A DNA stretch of 64,000 bases from assembly GCF_014495845.1 (NCBI RefSeq), contig NZ_CP061080.1, positions 3,585,001-3,649,000 on the forward strand, read 5' to 3'. The notes under the pieces are model-generated. The model was not told where the DNA came from and ran no database searches. It saw nothing but the letters and a program-made list of their open reading frames with translations. Shown in pieces: positions 47,885 through 55,448 of the stretch. This DNA is from Aquibium microcysteis. Its GTDB lineage: Bacteria; Pseudomonadota; Alphaproteobacteria; Rhizobiales; Rhizobiaceae. The stretch's first letter is position 1; every line of letters begins with the position of its first letter. Made by a program: the position numbers and the translations under genes.

Positions 47885-48382
47885 TCACTCCGCGGGCAGA
47901 GCCAGCGCGGCGTGGTCGAGCCCGAGATGCGTGCACAGGGCTTCCACGACGACCGCATGGTCCTGGCGCTGCGGCAGGCCGGAGATCGTCACGCAGCCGA
48001 CGATGCCGGCACCGGCCAGCCGGATCGGAAAGCCGCCGCCGGCCAGCACGAAGTCTTTCGGATCGAGCCCGTGGCGCGGCGGGAACAGTCCGTCCGGGGT
48101 GTTCTGCTCCAGCGCGGCGCGGTAGCTGCTCCGGCCCATCCGCCGCACCGTGTTGACCTTGCGCCGCACCCAGTCGGCATTGGCGTCGGTCGAGCCCGGG
48201 AGTGCGGCGAAGAACAGCGCACGGTCCCAGGTGCGGACGTCGATCACGATCGGCAGCCCGTCCCGCACCGCATGCTCGCGCAGGCGCGCACCCAGGAGGA
48301 AGGCCTGCTCCTCGTCGAAGCGGTCGAAGACGATCGCCGCCTCCTGGCGCCGTATGAGGGCCAGATCGCTTTCGATGCTCAT
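47885..48382 (-). CDS. UPF0303 / heme-degrading domain protein (GlcG/HbpS-like)
   Basis: 165 residues from ATG 48382. It has the UPF0303 pattern ALIRRQEAAIVFDRFDEEQAF, WDRALFFAALPGS, KVNTVRRMGRSSY and LAGGGFPIRLAGAGIVGCVT, in which GGG-FPI-R-GAG is the GlcG/HbpS core. Members of the wider fold bind heme or other small ligands; the precise function is unknown. It may be cotranscribed with hyi (56-base gap), though no linking role is known. Confidence 0.85.
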   Translation of the reverse strand: MSIESDLALIRRQEAAIVFDRFDEEQAFLLGARLREHAVRDGLPIVIDVRTWDRALFFAALPGSTDANADWVRRKVNTVRRMGRSSYRAALEQNTPDGLFPPRHGLDPKDFVLAGGGFPIRLAGAGIVGCVTISGLPQRQDHAVVVEALCTHLGLDHAALALPAE

Positions 48383-48496
48383 CGCGTTCCCGTCTCCCGC
48401 CCTGGCCAAAGCCGCCGTCCTGTGCGTCGGGCGTCGACTAGCACGGAACGCAGGCCGCTCAAACTCCGCGCCGTCTCGCACCCACTCCCGGCCGCT

Positions 48497-49177
48497 TCAG
48501 CCGTTCAGCCGCACCGACGTGTCCTCGCCGGACCTGCCGGCGGCCATGGCGGCGAAGGCCTCGCGCCAGCCGGCGTAGAGTTCGGGCATGTCGGCGAGTT
48601 CCGCCGCGTCGGAAGCCGCGATCCGGCGTGTCAGCCTGGCCAGGGTGACGCGCTTCACCGTCCAGCCGGGCCGGGGCCGCTCGACGAGCCTGAGCACGTC
48701 GCCTTCCGTCACCTGCCCGGGCTCCAGCACGCGGTAGTACCAGCCGGTGCGGCCGGTCTTCTGGAACAGATAGGCCATACGCTCCTCGGCCGTGTGGGCC
48801 GCGAGCTTCCAACAGGGCTGCCGACCCTGGCTCACCTGCACCGTCGCGCTTCCGAGCGCGATCACGTCGCCGATGCACAGCATGTCCTCCGTCAGTCCCG
48901 AACTCGACAGGTTCTCGCCGAAGCCGCCGGGGGAGAGGTCGTCGCGTCCGAGTTCGGCGCGCCAGGACGCGTAGTGATCGCCGGGATAATGGTGGATCGC
49001 CTTCTCCGGCCCGCCATGCACCGCAAGATCGGCCTGCGCGTCGCGCGCGAAGCCGGTCGGTCCGATTCCAAGGCGATCGGTCGTGCGCCGCTTGCCGATC
49101 GCCGATGGCGGCCGTCCCGGCCACCGCTCCTCCACCGTGCCTATGAAGAGGGCGTCGATGGTCGTCGAGAAGTTCAT
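48497..49177 (-). CDS. MOSC domain-containing protein (YiiM-like)
   Basis: 226 residues. YiiM-like MOSC protein with the sequence VHGGPEKAIHHYPGDHYASW, GGFGENLSSSGLTED and the MOSC cysteine in QGRQPCWKLAAHT. C-terminal MOSC/YiiM extension after GWYYRVLEPG. MOSC proteins handle molybdenum-cofactor sulfur chemistry or activate N-hydroxylated compounds. Xanthine dehydrogenase, a molybdenum enzyme, is encoded nearby, but no direct link is shown. The initiation codon is ATG 49177. Confidence 0.9.
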   Translation of the reverse strand: MNFSTTIDALFIGTVEERWPGRPPSAIGKRRTTDRLGIGPTGFARDAQADLAVHGGPEKAIHHYPGDHYASWRAELGRDDLSPGGFGENLSSSGLTEDMLCIGDVIALGSATVQVSQGRQPCWKLAAHTAEERMAYLFQKTGRTGWYYRVLEPGQVTEGDVLRLVERPRPGWTVKRVTLARLTRRIAASDAAELADMPELYAGWREAFAAMAAGRSGEDTSVRLNG

Positions 49178-49288
49178 GCCGCTCTGTCTCCTTCCTGCCA
49201 GCGCACACCAGAACCGGTTAGGGACGGCTTCGGCAAGCGACAGTGCCGGGAGGGCGCTTGGCGCAGGCCTGCCTGCCGCGGCGCGACG

Positions 49289-50590
49289 TCAGCCCTTCAC
49301 GGCCCGCCCCGCGACGTATACCGCAGCCACCGCGCGGTCGTCGCCCAGCGTCTGCAGCAGGAACAGTTCCTGCGCCAGCGTGGCGACCCGCTCCCGCCTC
49401 AGTGCCATGGCCGGCGTGGCGCCGGCATCGAGCACCACGATGTCGGCGTCGGTGCCCGGCTCCAGCGTTCCTGCCCGGTCCGCGATCGACAGCGCCTCGG
49501 CATTGCCGCGCGTCAGCTGCCAGAAGCTCTGCAGCGGGTTCAGCTTCTCGCCCTGCAGCGCGATCACCTTGTAGGCCTCGTCCATCGTCCGCAGCATGGA
49601 GTAGTTCGTGCCGCCGCCGACGTCGGTCGCCGTCGCCACGCGCAGCCGCTTGTCCCGGCGCCGGTAGCGCTGGTAGTCGAACAGCCCGGAGCCGAGGAAC
49701 AGGTTCGAGGTCGGGCAGAACACCGCGACGCCGCCCGCCTCGGCCATCGCGTCGGCCTCGCGTTCCGACAGATGGATGCAGTGGCCGAACAGGCTCTTCG
49801 GTCCAAGCAGCCCGTAACGGGCGTAGACGTCGGTATAGTCCTTCGCCTGCGGGTAGAGTTCTTCCGTCCAGCGGATCTCGGCCTGGTTTTCCGACAGATG
49901 CGTCTGCACGTGACAGGCGGGGTGCTCGGCGGCCAGCGCGCCCGCCATCTCCATCTGCGCCGGCGTCGAGGTGATCGCGAAGCGCGGCGTGATGGCGTAG
50001 AGCTGCCGCCCCTTGCCGTGCCAGGCGGCGATCAGCGCCTTCGTGTCGTCGTAGCCGCTCTGCGGCGTATCGGTCAGACCGCCCGGCGCGTTGCGGTCCA
50101 TCATCACCTTGCCGGCGATGTTGAGCATGTTGCGGGCGTGGCTCTCCTCGAAGAACGCCTCGGCCGAAGCCTTGTGCACCGAGCAGTAGGCCGCGACCGT
50201 CGTCGTGCCGTGGCGCAGCACCTCCTCGAGGAACAGCCGCGCGATGCGCCGTCCGTGCTGGGCGTCGGAAAACCGCGTCTCCTCCGGAAAGGTATAATCG
50301 TTCAGCCAGTCGAGCAGTTCGGCCCCGTAGGAGGCGATCACCTGCATCTGCGGCATGTGGATATGCGCGTCGATGAAACCGGGCAGGACCAGATGCGGAC
50401 GGTGGTCGGCCACCGCGACGTCTGTCCCGGCCTGCGCGGCGACGCCGGCATGTTCGCCCGTGGCGACGATCCGCCCGCCGCGCACCAGCACCGCGCCATC
50501 CTCCTCATAGAGGTAGGACGCTCGATCCTCTGAGCCTTCCGGCTCGCGCAGGAAGGACAGGACGCGCCCGCGGATCAGCAGATCGTCCAC
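49289..50590 (-). CDS. guaD: Guanine deaminase
   Basis: 433 residues starting at GTG 50590, with AAGAGG nine bases upstream. Amidohydrolase zinc site: PGFIDAHIHMPQ, the HLSEN histidine, GHCIHLS and the catalytic aspartate in ATDVGGGTNYS; the motif set is that of guanine deaminases. It turns guanine into xanthine and ammonia, the entry of guanine into the XdhABC branch. It begins one base after the stop of the puuD gene, so the two are translationally coupled. Confidence 0.95.
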   Translation of the reverse strand: MDDLLIRGRVLSFLREPEGSEDRASYLYEEDGAVLVRGGRIVATGEHAGVAAQAGTDVAVADHRPHLVLPGFIDAHIHMPQMQVIASYGAELLDWLNDYTFPEETRFSDAQHGRRIARLFLEEVLRHGTTTVAAYCSVHKASAEAFFEESHARNMLNIAGKVMMDRNAPGGLTDTPQSGYDDTKALIAAWHGKGRQLYAITPRFAITSTPAQMEMAGALAAEHPACHVQTHLSENQAEIRWTEELYPQAKDYTDVYARYGLLGPKSLFGHCIHLSEREADAMAEAGGVAVFCPTSNLFLGSGLFDYQRYRRRDKRLRVATATDVGGGTNYSMLRTMDEAYKVIALQGEKLNPLQSFWQLTRGNAEALSIADRAGTLEPGTDADIVVLDAGATPAMALRRERVATLAQELFLLQTLGDDRAVAAVYVAGRAVKG

Positions 50591-50591
50591 C

Positions 50592-51806
50592 TCAGCGGGC
50601 CTCTTCGAACCAGGCCACGATCAGTGCCCGTTCCTCCGGCGTGACGCCGGTCAGGTTGCCGGGCGGCATGGCATGGCTGCGGCCGGCCTGGAGGTAGATC
50701 TCGCGCGCATGGTTGGCGATGGCGGCGTCGCTGTCCAGCCGCACGTTCTTCGGCGCCTGGTAGACGCCGTCCCAGAAGGGCTCGGCGGCATGGCACATGG
50801 AGCAGCGGCCGAGCACCGTGTCGCGCACGGGCTCGAAATGCGCCGAGGCGAGGAAGCGCTCGGCGCCCGCCGAAACGCGGTCCTCGCCGGTCAGCACCTT
50901 GGGAACGGTCGACAGCCACATGACCAGGATGAACAGGATCGCCGTCACCAGCCAGGTCCAGGTCGGATTGCCTTTCCGCGCATGCACGGTGTTGAAGTAG
51001 TGCCGGATCGACACGCCCATCAGGAACACCAGGACCGCGATCACCCAGTTGAATTCCGTCGCGAAGGCGAGCGGATAATGGTTCGACAGCATCAGGAAGA
51101 TGACGGGCAGCGTCAGGTAGTTGTTGTGCAGCGAACGCGTCTTGGCGATGCGGCCGTACTTGGCGTCGGGCTTGCGCCCGGCGATCAGGTCGGCAACGAC
51201 GATCTTCTGGTTGGGAATGATCACCATGAAGACGTTGGCCGACATGATGGTGGCCGTGAAGGCGCCCAGATGCAGCAGGGCAGCGCGACCGGTGAAGAGC
51301 TGGGTGTAGCCCCAGGCCATGAAGACGAGGACGACGAACAGCACCAGCATCAGCCGCGTGTCGTTCATGCCGAGCGGCGAGCGGCAGAGCAGGTCGTAGA
51401 CGATCCAGCCGAAGGCGAGCGAAGCGAGCGATAGGAAGATCGCCACCGGCGCCGACACGTCGAGAACGTTCGGGTCGATCAGGTAGAGCTCGGCACCGGC
51501 GTAATAGACGATCGCGAGCAGCGCGAAGCCCGTCATCCAGGTGAAGTAGGCTTCCCACTTGAACCATGTCAGGTGCTCGGGCATCTGCGCCGGCGCGACG
51601 AGGTACTTCTGCACGTGGTAGAAGCCGCCGCCATGCACCTGCCATTCCTCGCCATAGGCCCCCTCGGGCAGGCCGGGCCGCTTGTGCAGGCCGAGGTCGA
51701 GCGCGATGAAGTAGAAGGACGAGCCGATCCAGGCGATCGCCGTGATCACGTGCAGCCATCGTACGCCGAAGGCGAGCCAGTCCCACCACAGAGCGAAGTC
51801 GTTCAT
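50592..51806 (-). CDS. puuD: Urate hydroxylase PuuD (membrane, cytochrome c-linked)
   Basis: 404 residues from ATG 51806. It has eight or nine transmembrane helices (start MNDFALWWDWLAFGVRWLHV) and a C-terminal cytochrome c domain of about 100 residues with the heme site CSMCH and an axial methionine candidate in HAMPPGNLTG. It matches PuuD, the membrane urate-oxidising enzyme that replaces soluble uricase in many proteobacteria and passes electrons to the respiratory chain. It makes 5-hydroxyisourate, which UraH (59281) then hydrolyses. It is divergent from the LysR regulator across a 157-base gap. Confidence 0.94.
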   Translation of the reverse strand: MNDFALWWDWLAFGVRWLHVITAIAWIGSSFYFIALDLGLHKRPGLPEGAYGEEWQVHGGGFYHVQKYLVAPAQMPEHLTWFKWEAYFTWMTGFALLAIVYYAGAELYLIDPNVLDVSAPVAIFLSLASLAFGWIVYDLLCRSPLGMNDTRLMLVLFVVLVFMAWGYTQLFTGRAALLHLGAFTATIMSANVFMVIIPNQKIVVADLIAGRKPDAKYGRIAKTRSLHNNYLTLPVIFLMLSNHYPLAFATEFNWVIAVLVFLMGVSIRHYFNTVHARKGNPTWTWLVTAILFILVMWLSTVPKVLTGEDRVSAGAERFLASAHFEPVRDTVLGRCSMCHAAEPFWDGVYQAPKNVRLDSDAAIANHAREIYLQAGRSHAMPPGNLTGVTPEERALIVAWFEEAR

Positions 51807-51963
51807 GCCATATTCCCTCGGCCGGTCGACGAACTGTACGTGCTGCAGTGCAAACGGAAAGAAGGGCCGCCGTCCCGACACTTTCAAAAAAAACTAGAAA
51901 ATAATAGTCTGCCGTCAAAGGAAACCGAGGGGCGGTGCCCCGAAGCCACGGCAGTCGCGCTTC
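51807..51963. promoter_or_regulatory. Divergent promoter region, puuD / LysR regulator
   Basis: The middle (51880-51910) is strongly AT-rich in a GC-rich genome, with ACTTTCAAA at 51880-51888 and the inverted pair ACTA (51893-51896) / TAGT (51905-51908). A LysR-family dimer usually binds such sites. ACTTTCAAA recurs at 59731-59739 in the divergent gap of the uraH/puuE genes. Confidence 0.6.
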
Positions 51964-52878
51964 ATGGCCTATCTCGACAACGTCGCCGTTTTCGTTCGCG
52001 TGGTTGAACTGGGGAATCTTTCCGCCGCCGGCCGCGACATGCGCATCTCGCCCGCCGTCGCCTCCAACCGCATCAAGGAGCTGGAGAAACATCTCGGCGT
52101 TCGACTGTTCAACCGCACCACGCGCCAACTGATGCCCACCGAGCAGGGCCGGGTCTTCTACGAAGGCGCGAGAAAGGTCCTTCAGGCGGTCTCGGATGCG
52201 GAAGCCGCCGTCAGCGCGCTGTCGGGTCAGCCGCGCGGCACCATCCGCGTCACTGCCCCGCTGGGGCTCGGCCGCCGCATGATCGCCTCCGGCATCCCGG
52301 AATTCCGCAACCGCTATCCCGACATCGAGGTGCGCCTGCGCCTTTCCGACCACGAGGTCGACATCATGAAGGAAGGAATCGACGTCGCCTTCCGCCTCGG
52401 GCTGCTGGAGGATTCGAGCCTGAGGATGCGCGGCATCCTCGATTGCGAGCGCGTGCTGGTCGCCAGCCCGACCTATCTTGCGAGGCGCGGCGAGCCGGTG
52501 ACGCCCGAAGAGCTTCTCGCGCACGACTGCCTCATGCTGCGTTATCCCGGCGCGCGCGAGCACGTCTGGACGCTGCAGACGGAGGCGGGTCCCCGCAAGC
52601 TCGACGTCCGGGGCCCCTATGATTCCGACGATGGCGACGTCCTGACCGGCTGGGCGCTCGCCGGCCACGGCGTCATCCTGAAGCCGCGCTTCGAGGTGGA
52701 GCCCTTCATCCGCGACCGGCGGCTGCAGGTGATCCTGCCCGGCGCACCGCCGGCCCCGGTGCAGCTCGCGGCCGTCTTCCCCCACCGCCAGTACCAGGAC
52801 ACCAAGCTGCGCCTGCTGCTCGACTTCATGGCGGACCGCTGCCAGCGGATGATCCGCGACGTCCTCTCGGGCCGCTGA
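51964..52878 (+). CDS. LysR family transcriptional regulator
   Basis: 304 residues. N-terminal HTH (LGNLSAAGRDMRISPAVAS, then NRIKELEKHLGVRLFNRTTR, in consecutive stretches) and a C-terminal effector domain (GTIRVTAPLGLGRRMIA, WALAGHGVILKPRFEVEPF). It is divergent from puuD, which lies 157 bases upstream, and is the natural candidate regulator of the guaD-puuD pair and perhaps of the xdh/ura genes. The ligand is likely a purine intermediate (inference). Confidence 0.92.
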   Translation: MAYLDNVAVFVRVVELGNLSAAGRDMRISPAVASNRIKELEKHLGVRLFNRTTRQLMPTEQGRVFYEGARKVLQAVSDAEAAVSALSGQPRGTIRVTAPLGLGRRMIASGIPEFRNRYPDIEVRLRLSDHEVDIMKEGIDVAFRLGLLEDSSLRMRGILDCERVLVASPTYLARRGEPVTPEELLAHDCLMLRYPGAREHVWTLQTEAGPRKLDVRGPYDSDDGDVLTGWALAGHGVILKPRFEVEPFIRDRRLQVILPGAPPAPVQLAAVFPHRQYQDTKLRLLLDFMADRCQRMIRDVLSGR

Positions 52879-52886
52879 GGGCGGTC

Positions 52887-53192
52887 ATGGGCCGCGTCCT
52901 CCTCGTCGCAGTCGCCTGGGGTCTGGCGGGCATGATGGCACTCCCCCTGATCCTGCATGTTTCGATCGTCGGCCTGTCGCACCTCCTCGATCCGCACTGC
53001 GCCGGCACCGGCATGCAGACGGAGTGCGGAACGGGCGCCTTCGGCATCGCGCTGGCGTCGGTCGTGCCCTCCTTCGCGCTGTTCTTCCTGCTGGGCGTGG
53101 TTTCCGAGCGGCAGCGCCTCCGGCGCCGCGCAGCCCGCGACTTCGAAGCCGTCCTCGACGATCCGGGCGCAGGCGGACCGGACCGCGACTGA
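52887..53192 (+). CDS. Small two-helix membrane protein, unknown function
   Basis: 101 residues beginning nine bases after the LysR stop. Two hydrophobic helices (VLLVAVAWGLAGMMALPLIL and SVVPSFALFFLLGVV) are separated by a loop with two cysteines (PHCAGTGMQTECGTG), followed by a basic then acidic tail (RQRLRRRAARDF). I do not recognise the family. The short distance to the LysR gene suggests cotranscription. Confidence 0.65.
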   Translation: MGRVLLVAVAWGLAGMMALPLILHVSIVGLSHLLDPHCAGTGMQTECGTGAFGIALASVVPSFALFFLLGVVSERQRLRRRAARDFEAVLDDPGAGGPDRD

Positions 53193-53362
53193 CGCGGAGA
53201 CCGCTGCGGGAGCACGGCCGACGCCGGGATACGGGCGAGGGACCGGGGCGGTCCGAACCACGACCGGGACGGCGCGCGTATCATCCTGCAGATCCTTGAT
53301 CTCGCGCAAGGACAATCTCCGCGAGCATCTGCTAGTCTGGTTGCAGAGTCCAGGAGACGGCG

Positions 53363-54451
53363 ATGCTGACGAGACGGGCGGTGCTCTGCGCAGGTGGTGC
53401 GGGGATCGTCGGGTCGCTGGCCGGATGCGGAAAGGCGACCGACATGACGAGCTACGAGAATACCGTCCGCAGGATCCGGGTCCGCATGCCGGGTCACGGC
53501 GGTCTCGTCGATTGCGCACGCTACGCCACTCTCGCCGCCAATGGCCACAACACGCAGCCATGGCGTTTCGCCCTGACCGCGCGGCGGGTGGAAATCCTCC
53601 CCGATCTCACGCGCCGCACGCCCGTGGTCGACCCGGACGACCACCACCTGTGGGTGAGTCTCGGCTGCGCAGCGGAGAACTTCCTCATCGCGGCGCGGGC
53701 CGTCAGCCTTCACGGCGACGTCGTGTACGACGCGGCGGGCGACGGCCGGCTGGTTCTCGCGCTGGAGCGGGGTCCGGCCGGCACCGACGATCTCTTCGAA
53801 GCCGTCCCGCGGCGCCAGTCCACGCGAAGCGACTACGACGGCAGGCCCGTTGCCGCGGCGGACCTGAAGGCGATGGAGGACGCGGCCCGGATCGACGGCA
53901 TACGGATCGTCTACCTGCTCGGGGAATCGCGCCTCGCCGGTGCGCTCGATCACGTCGTCGCCGGCAACACCGTCCAGATGGAAGACCCCGCCTTCCTTGC
54001 CGAACTGAGGCACTGGCTTCGGTTCAATCCCCGCCAGGCGATCGACACAGGCGACGGCCTCTACGCGGCCGCGTCGGGCAATCCGACCCTGCCGAACTGG
54101 ATGGCGAACATCCTGTTTCCGCTGGTCTTCAGGACGCGCAGCGAGAACGACAGATATGCTTCGCAGGTGCGGTCCTCGGCGGGCATAGCCGTCTTTGTCT
54201 CGGCGAGGGACGATCGCGAACACTGGGTGAGGGCCGGACGCGCCTGCCAGCGCTTCGCCCTCAAGGCGACGTCGCTCGGCATCGCCCATGCCTTCGTCAA
54301 CCAGCCGGTGGAGGTGGCGGGTCTGCGTGCGGATTTCGCGCGCTGGCTCGGTCTCGATCCCGCGGAGCGGCCGGATCTCGTCGTCCGGTTCGGCTACGCG
54401 CCGCCGTTGCCGATGTCGCTGCGCCGGCCGGTCGACGCGGTGGTGATCTGA
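53363..54451 (+). CDS. Acg-family FMN-binding oxidoreductase (nitroreductase fold)
   Basis: 362 residues. It begins MLTRRAVLCAGGAGIVGSLAG with twin arginine and a lipobox-like SLAGC, so it may be exported and lipid-anchored. The nitroreductase-like core has ANGHNTQPWRFAL (FMN contacts), PRRQSTRSDYDG and FVSARDDREHWVRAGRACQRF, typical of the Acg/DUF family. Substrate unknown. It lies between the LysR region and xdhC, convergent with xdhC, whose stop is directly adjacent. Confidence 0.82.
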   Translation: MLTRRAVLCAGGAGIVGSLAGCGKATDMTSYENTVRRIRVRMPGHGGLVDCARYATLAANGHNTQPWRFALTARRVEILPDLTRRTPVVDPDDHHLWVSLGCAAENFLIAARAVSLHGDVVYDAAGDGRLVLALERGPAGTDDLFEAVPRRQSTRSDYDGRPVAAADLKAMEDAARIDGIRIVYLLGESRLAGALDHVVAGNTVQMEDPAFLAELRHWLRFNPRQAIDTGDGLYAAASGNPTLPNWMANILFPLVFRTRSENDRYASQVRSSAGIAVFVSARDDREHWVRAGRACQRFALKATSLGIAHAFVNQPVEVAGLRADFARWLGLDPAERPDLVVRFGYAPPLPMSLRRPVDAVVI

Positions 54452-55444
54452 TCAGGCCTGCGCGAGCGCCGTCATGATCTCGGCGGCGGCAAGGGCCGCG
54501 ATGACCGCCGGCCGCTTGTCCCGCACGGCGCCGCCGCCGATTGGCGATACGAGCCGCGCGAGATCGTCTTCGTTCCCCTCTGCGGTGTTCAGGAACCAGC
54601 TCCGGAACGTCGCCTTCTTGGTCTTCGATCCGATCATGCCGACATAGGCCGCGTCGCCCCGCCGCAGCGCCTCGGCCACGATCAGGAAGTCGAGCGCGTG
54701 GTCATGCGTCAGCACCACGAAGGCGGCACCCGGTGTCGCCGCCCGAACCGCCCCCTCCGGTACCGCCGTCAGCCTGGTCGGGATCTCCGGCGGAAATCCC
54801 TCGACGGCATCGGCCCGGGTCTCCACCACCGTCGCCCGCACCGGCAGCAGCGCCAGCGCCTGCGCGAGCGCCCGGCCGACATGGCCCCCGCCGAAGACCA
54901 GGACCGTGGGCAGCCGCGCATCCTCCGCCTCCGCCGCCTCGACCAGGGCCGTTCGATCCGCATCGCTCACGGGGCTGATCGACAGGTCCACACGCCCGCC
55001 GCAGCACTGCCCGATCTCTGGACCGAGCGGGATGGAGAGACTGAACGGCGCGGCCCCTCTCCCCCTTGCGGGGGTCGGAAGGACGGGCGAGACGAGGGGC
55101 TCGCCCCGGTCGGCTGGGGGGTAGGAGTCGCCGCGACGCGTTCCGTCGTCGGAGAAACGCGCGTCCCCCACCGAGGCAGGCGACGCGGCCCCACTCCCAC
55201 GCGGCCGATCTGACCACCTTCCCCGCACGGAGGAGGAACCGCCGCGCAGCATCTCCCGCGCCTCGTCGATCGCCATGAATTCGAGCTGTCCGCCGCCGAT
55301 CGTGCCGAAGATCTCCGTCGGCGACACGAGCATCCACGCCCCCGCCTCGCGCGGCGTCGAGCCCTTCGCGTCCGAGACACGCACCCTGGCGACCTGCGGA
55401 TGGGTGTCGAGGAAGGTACGCAGCGCGGGTGCGGTGACGGACAT
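54452..55444 (-). CDS. xdhC: Xanthine dehydrogenase accessory protein XdhC, with inserted segment
   Basis: 330 residues; usual XdhC is near 270. The start is MSVTAPALRTFLDTHPQVAR and IGGGQLEFMAIDEAREML leads to residue 68, after which a segment of about 60 residues (71-132) rich in Arg, Gly, Ser and Pro, with no counterpart in the family, is inserted. The normal sequence resumes at FSLSIPLGPEIGQCCGGRVDL, and the XdhC C-terminal Rossmann-like domain (FGGGHVGRALAQALALLP) is intact. XdhC inserts the sulfurated molybdenum cofactor into XdhB. The insertion is in frame and is discussed in the findings. Confidence 0.93.
   Translation of the reverse strand: MSVTAPALRTFLDTHPQVARVRVSDAKGSTPREAGAWMLVSPTEIFGTIGGGQLEFMAIDEAREMLRGGSSSVRGRWSDRPRGSGAASPASVGDARFSDDGTRRGDSYPPADRGEPLVSPVLPTPARGRGAAPFSLSIPLGPEIGQCCGGRVDLSISPVSDADRTALVEAAEAEDARLPTVLVFGGGHVGRALAQALALLPVRATVVETRADAVEGFPPEIPTRLTAVPEGAVRAATPGAAFVVLTHDHALDFLIVAEALRRGDAAYVGMIGSKTKKATFRSWFLNTAEGNEDDLARLVSPIGGGAVRDKRPAVIAALAAAEIMTALAQA
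55048..55237. repeat. Palindromic repeat-like element inserted in xdhC
   Basis: About 190 bases, coding for residues 70-133 of XdhC. It carries inverted GC-rich arms and local hairpins, for example CCCCTCTCCCCC with GGGGG around 55056-55072 and the self-complementary GAGGGGCTCGCCCC run at 55093-55108, in the style of rhizobial intergenic palindromes. No base in the frame is a stop. No second copy is present in the window. Confidence 0.6.
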
Positions 55445-55448
55445 CCGG

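Noticed and set aside
49178..49288. tRNA or small RNA gene between the MOSC and guaD genes
   Set aside because: No cloverleaf, no T-loop GGTTCGAATCC-like box and no terminator were found here or elsewhere in the window.
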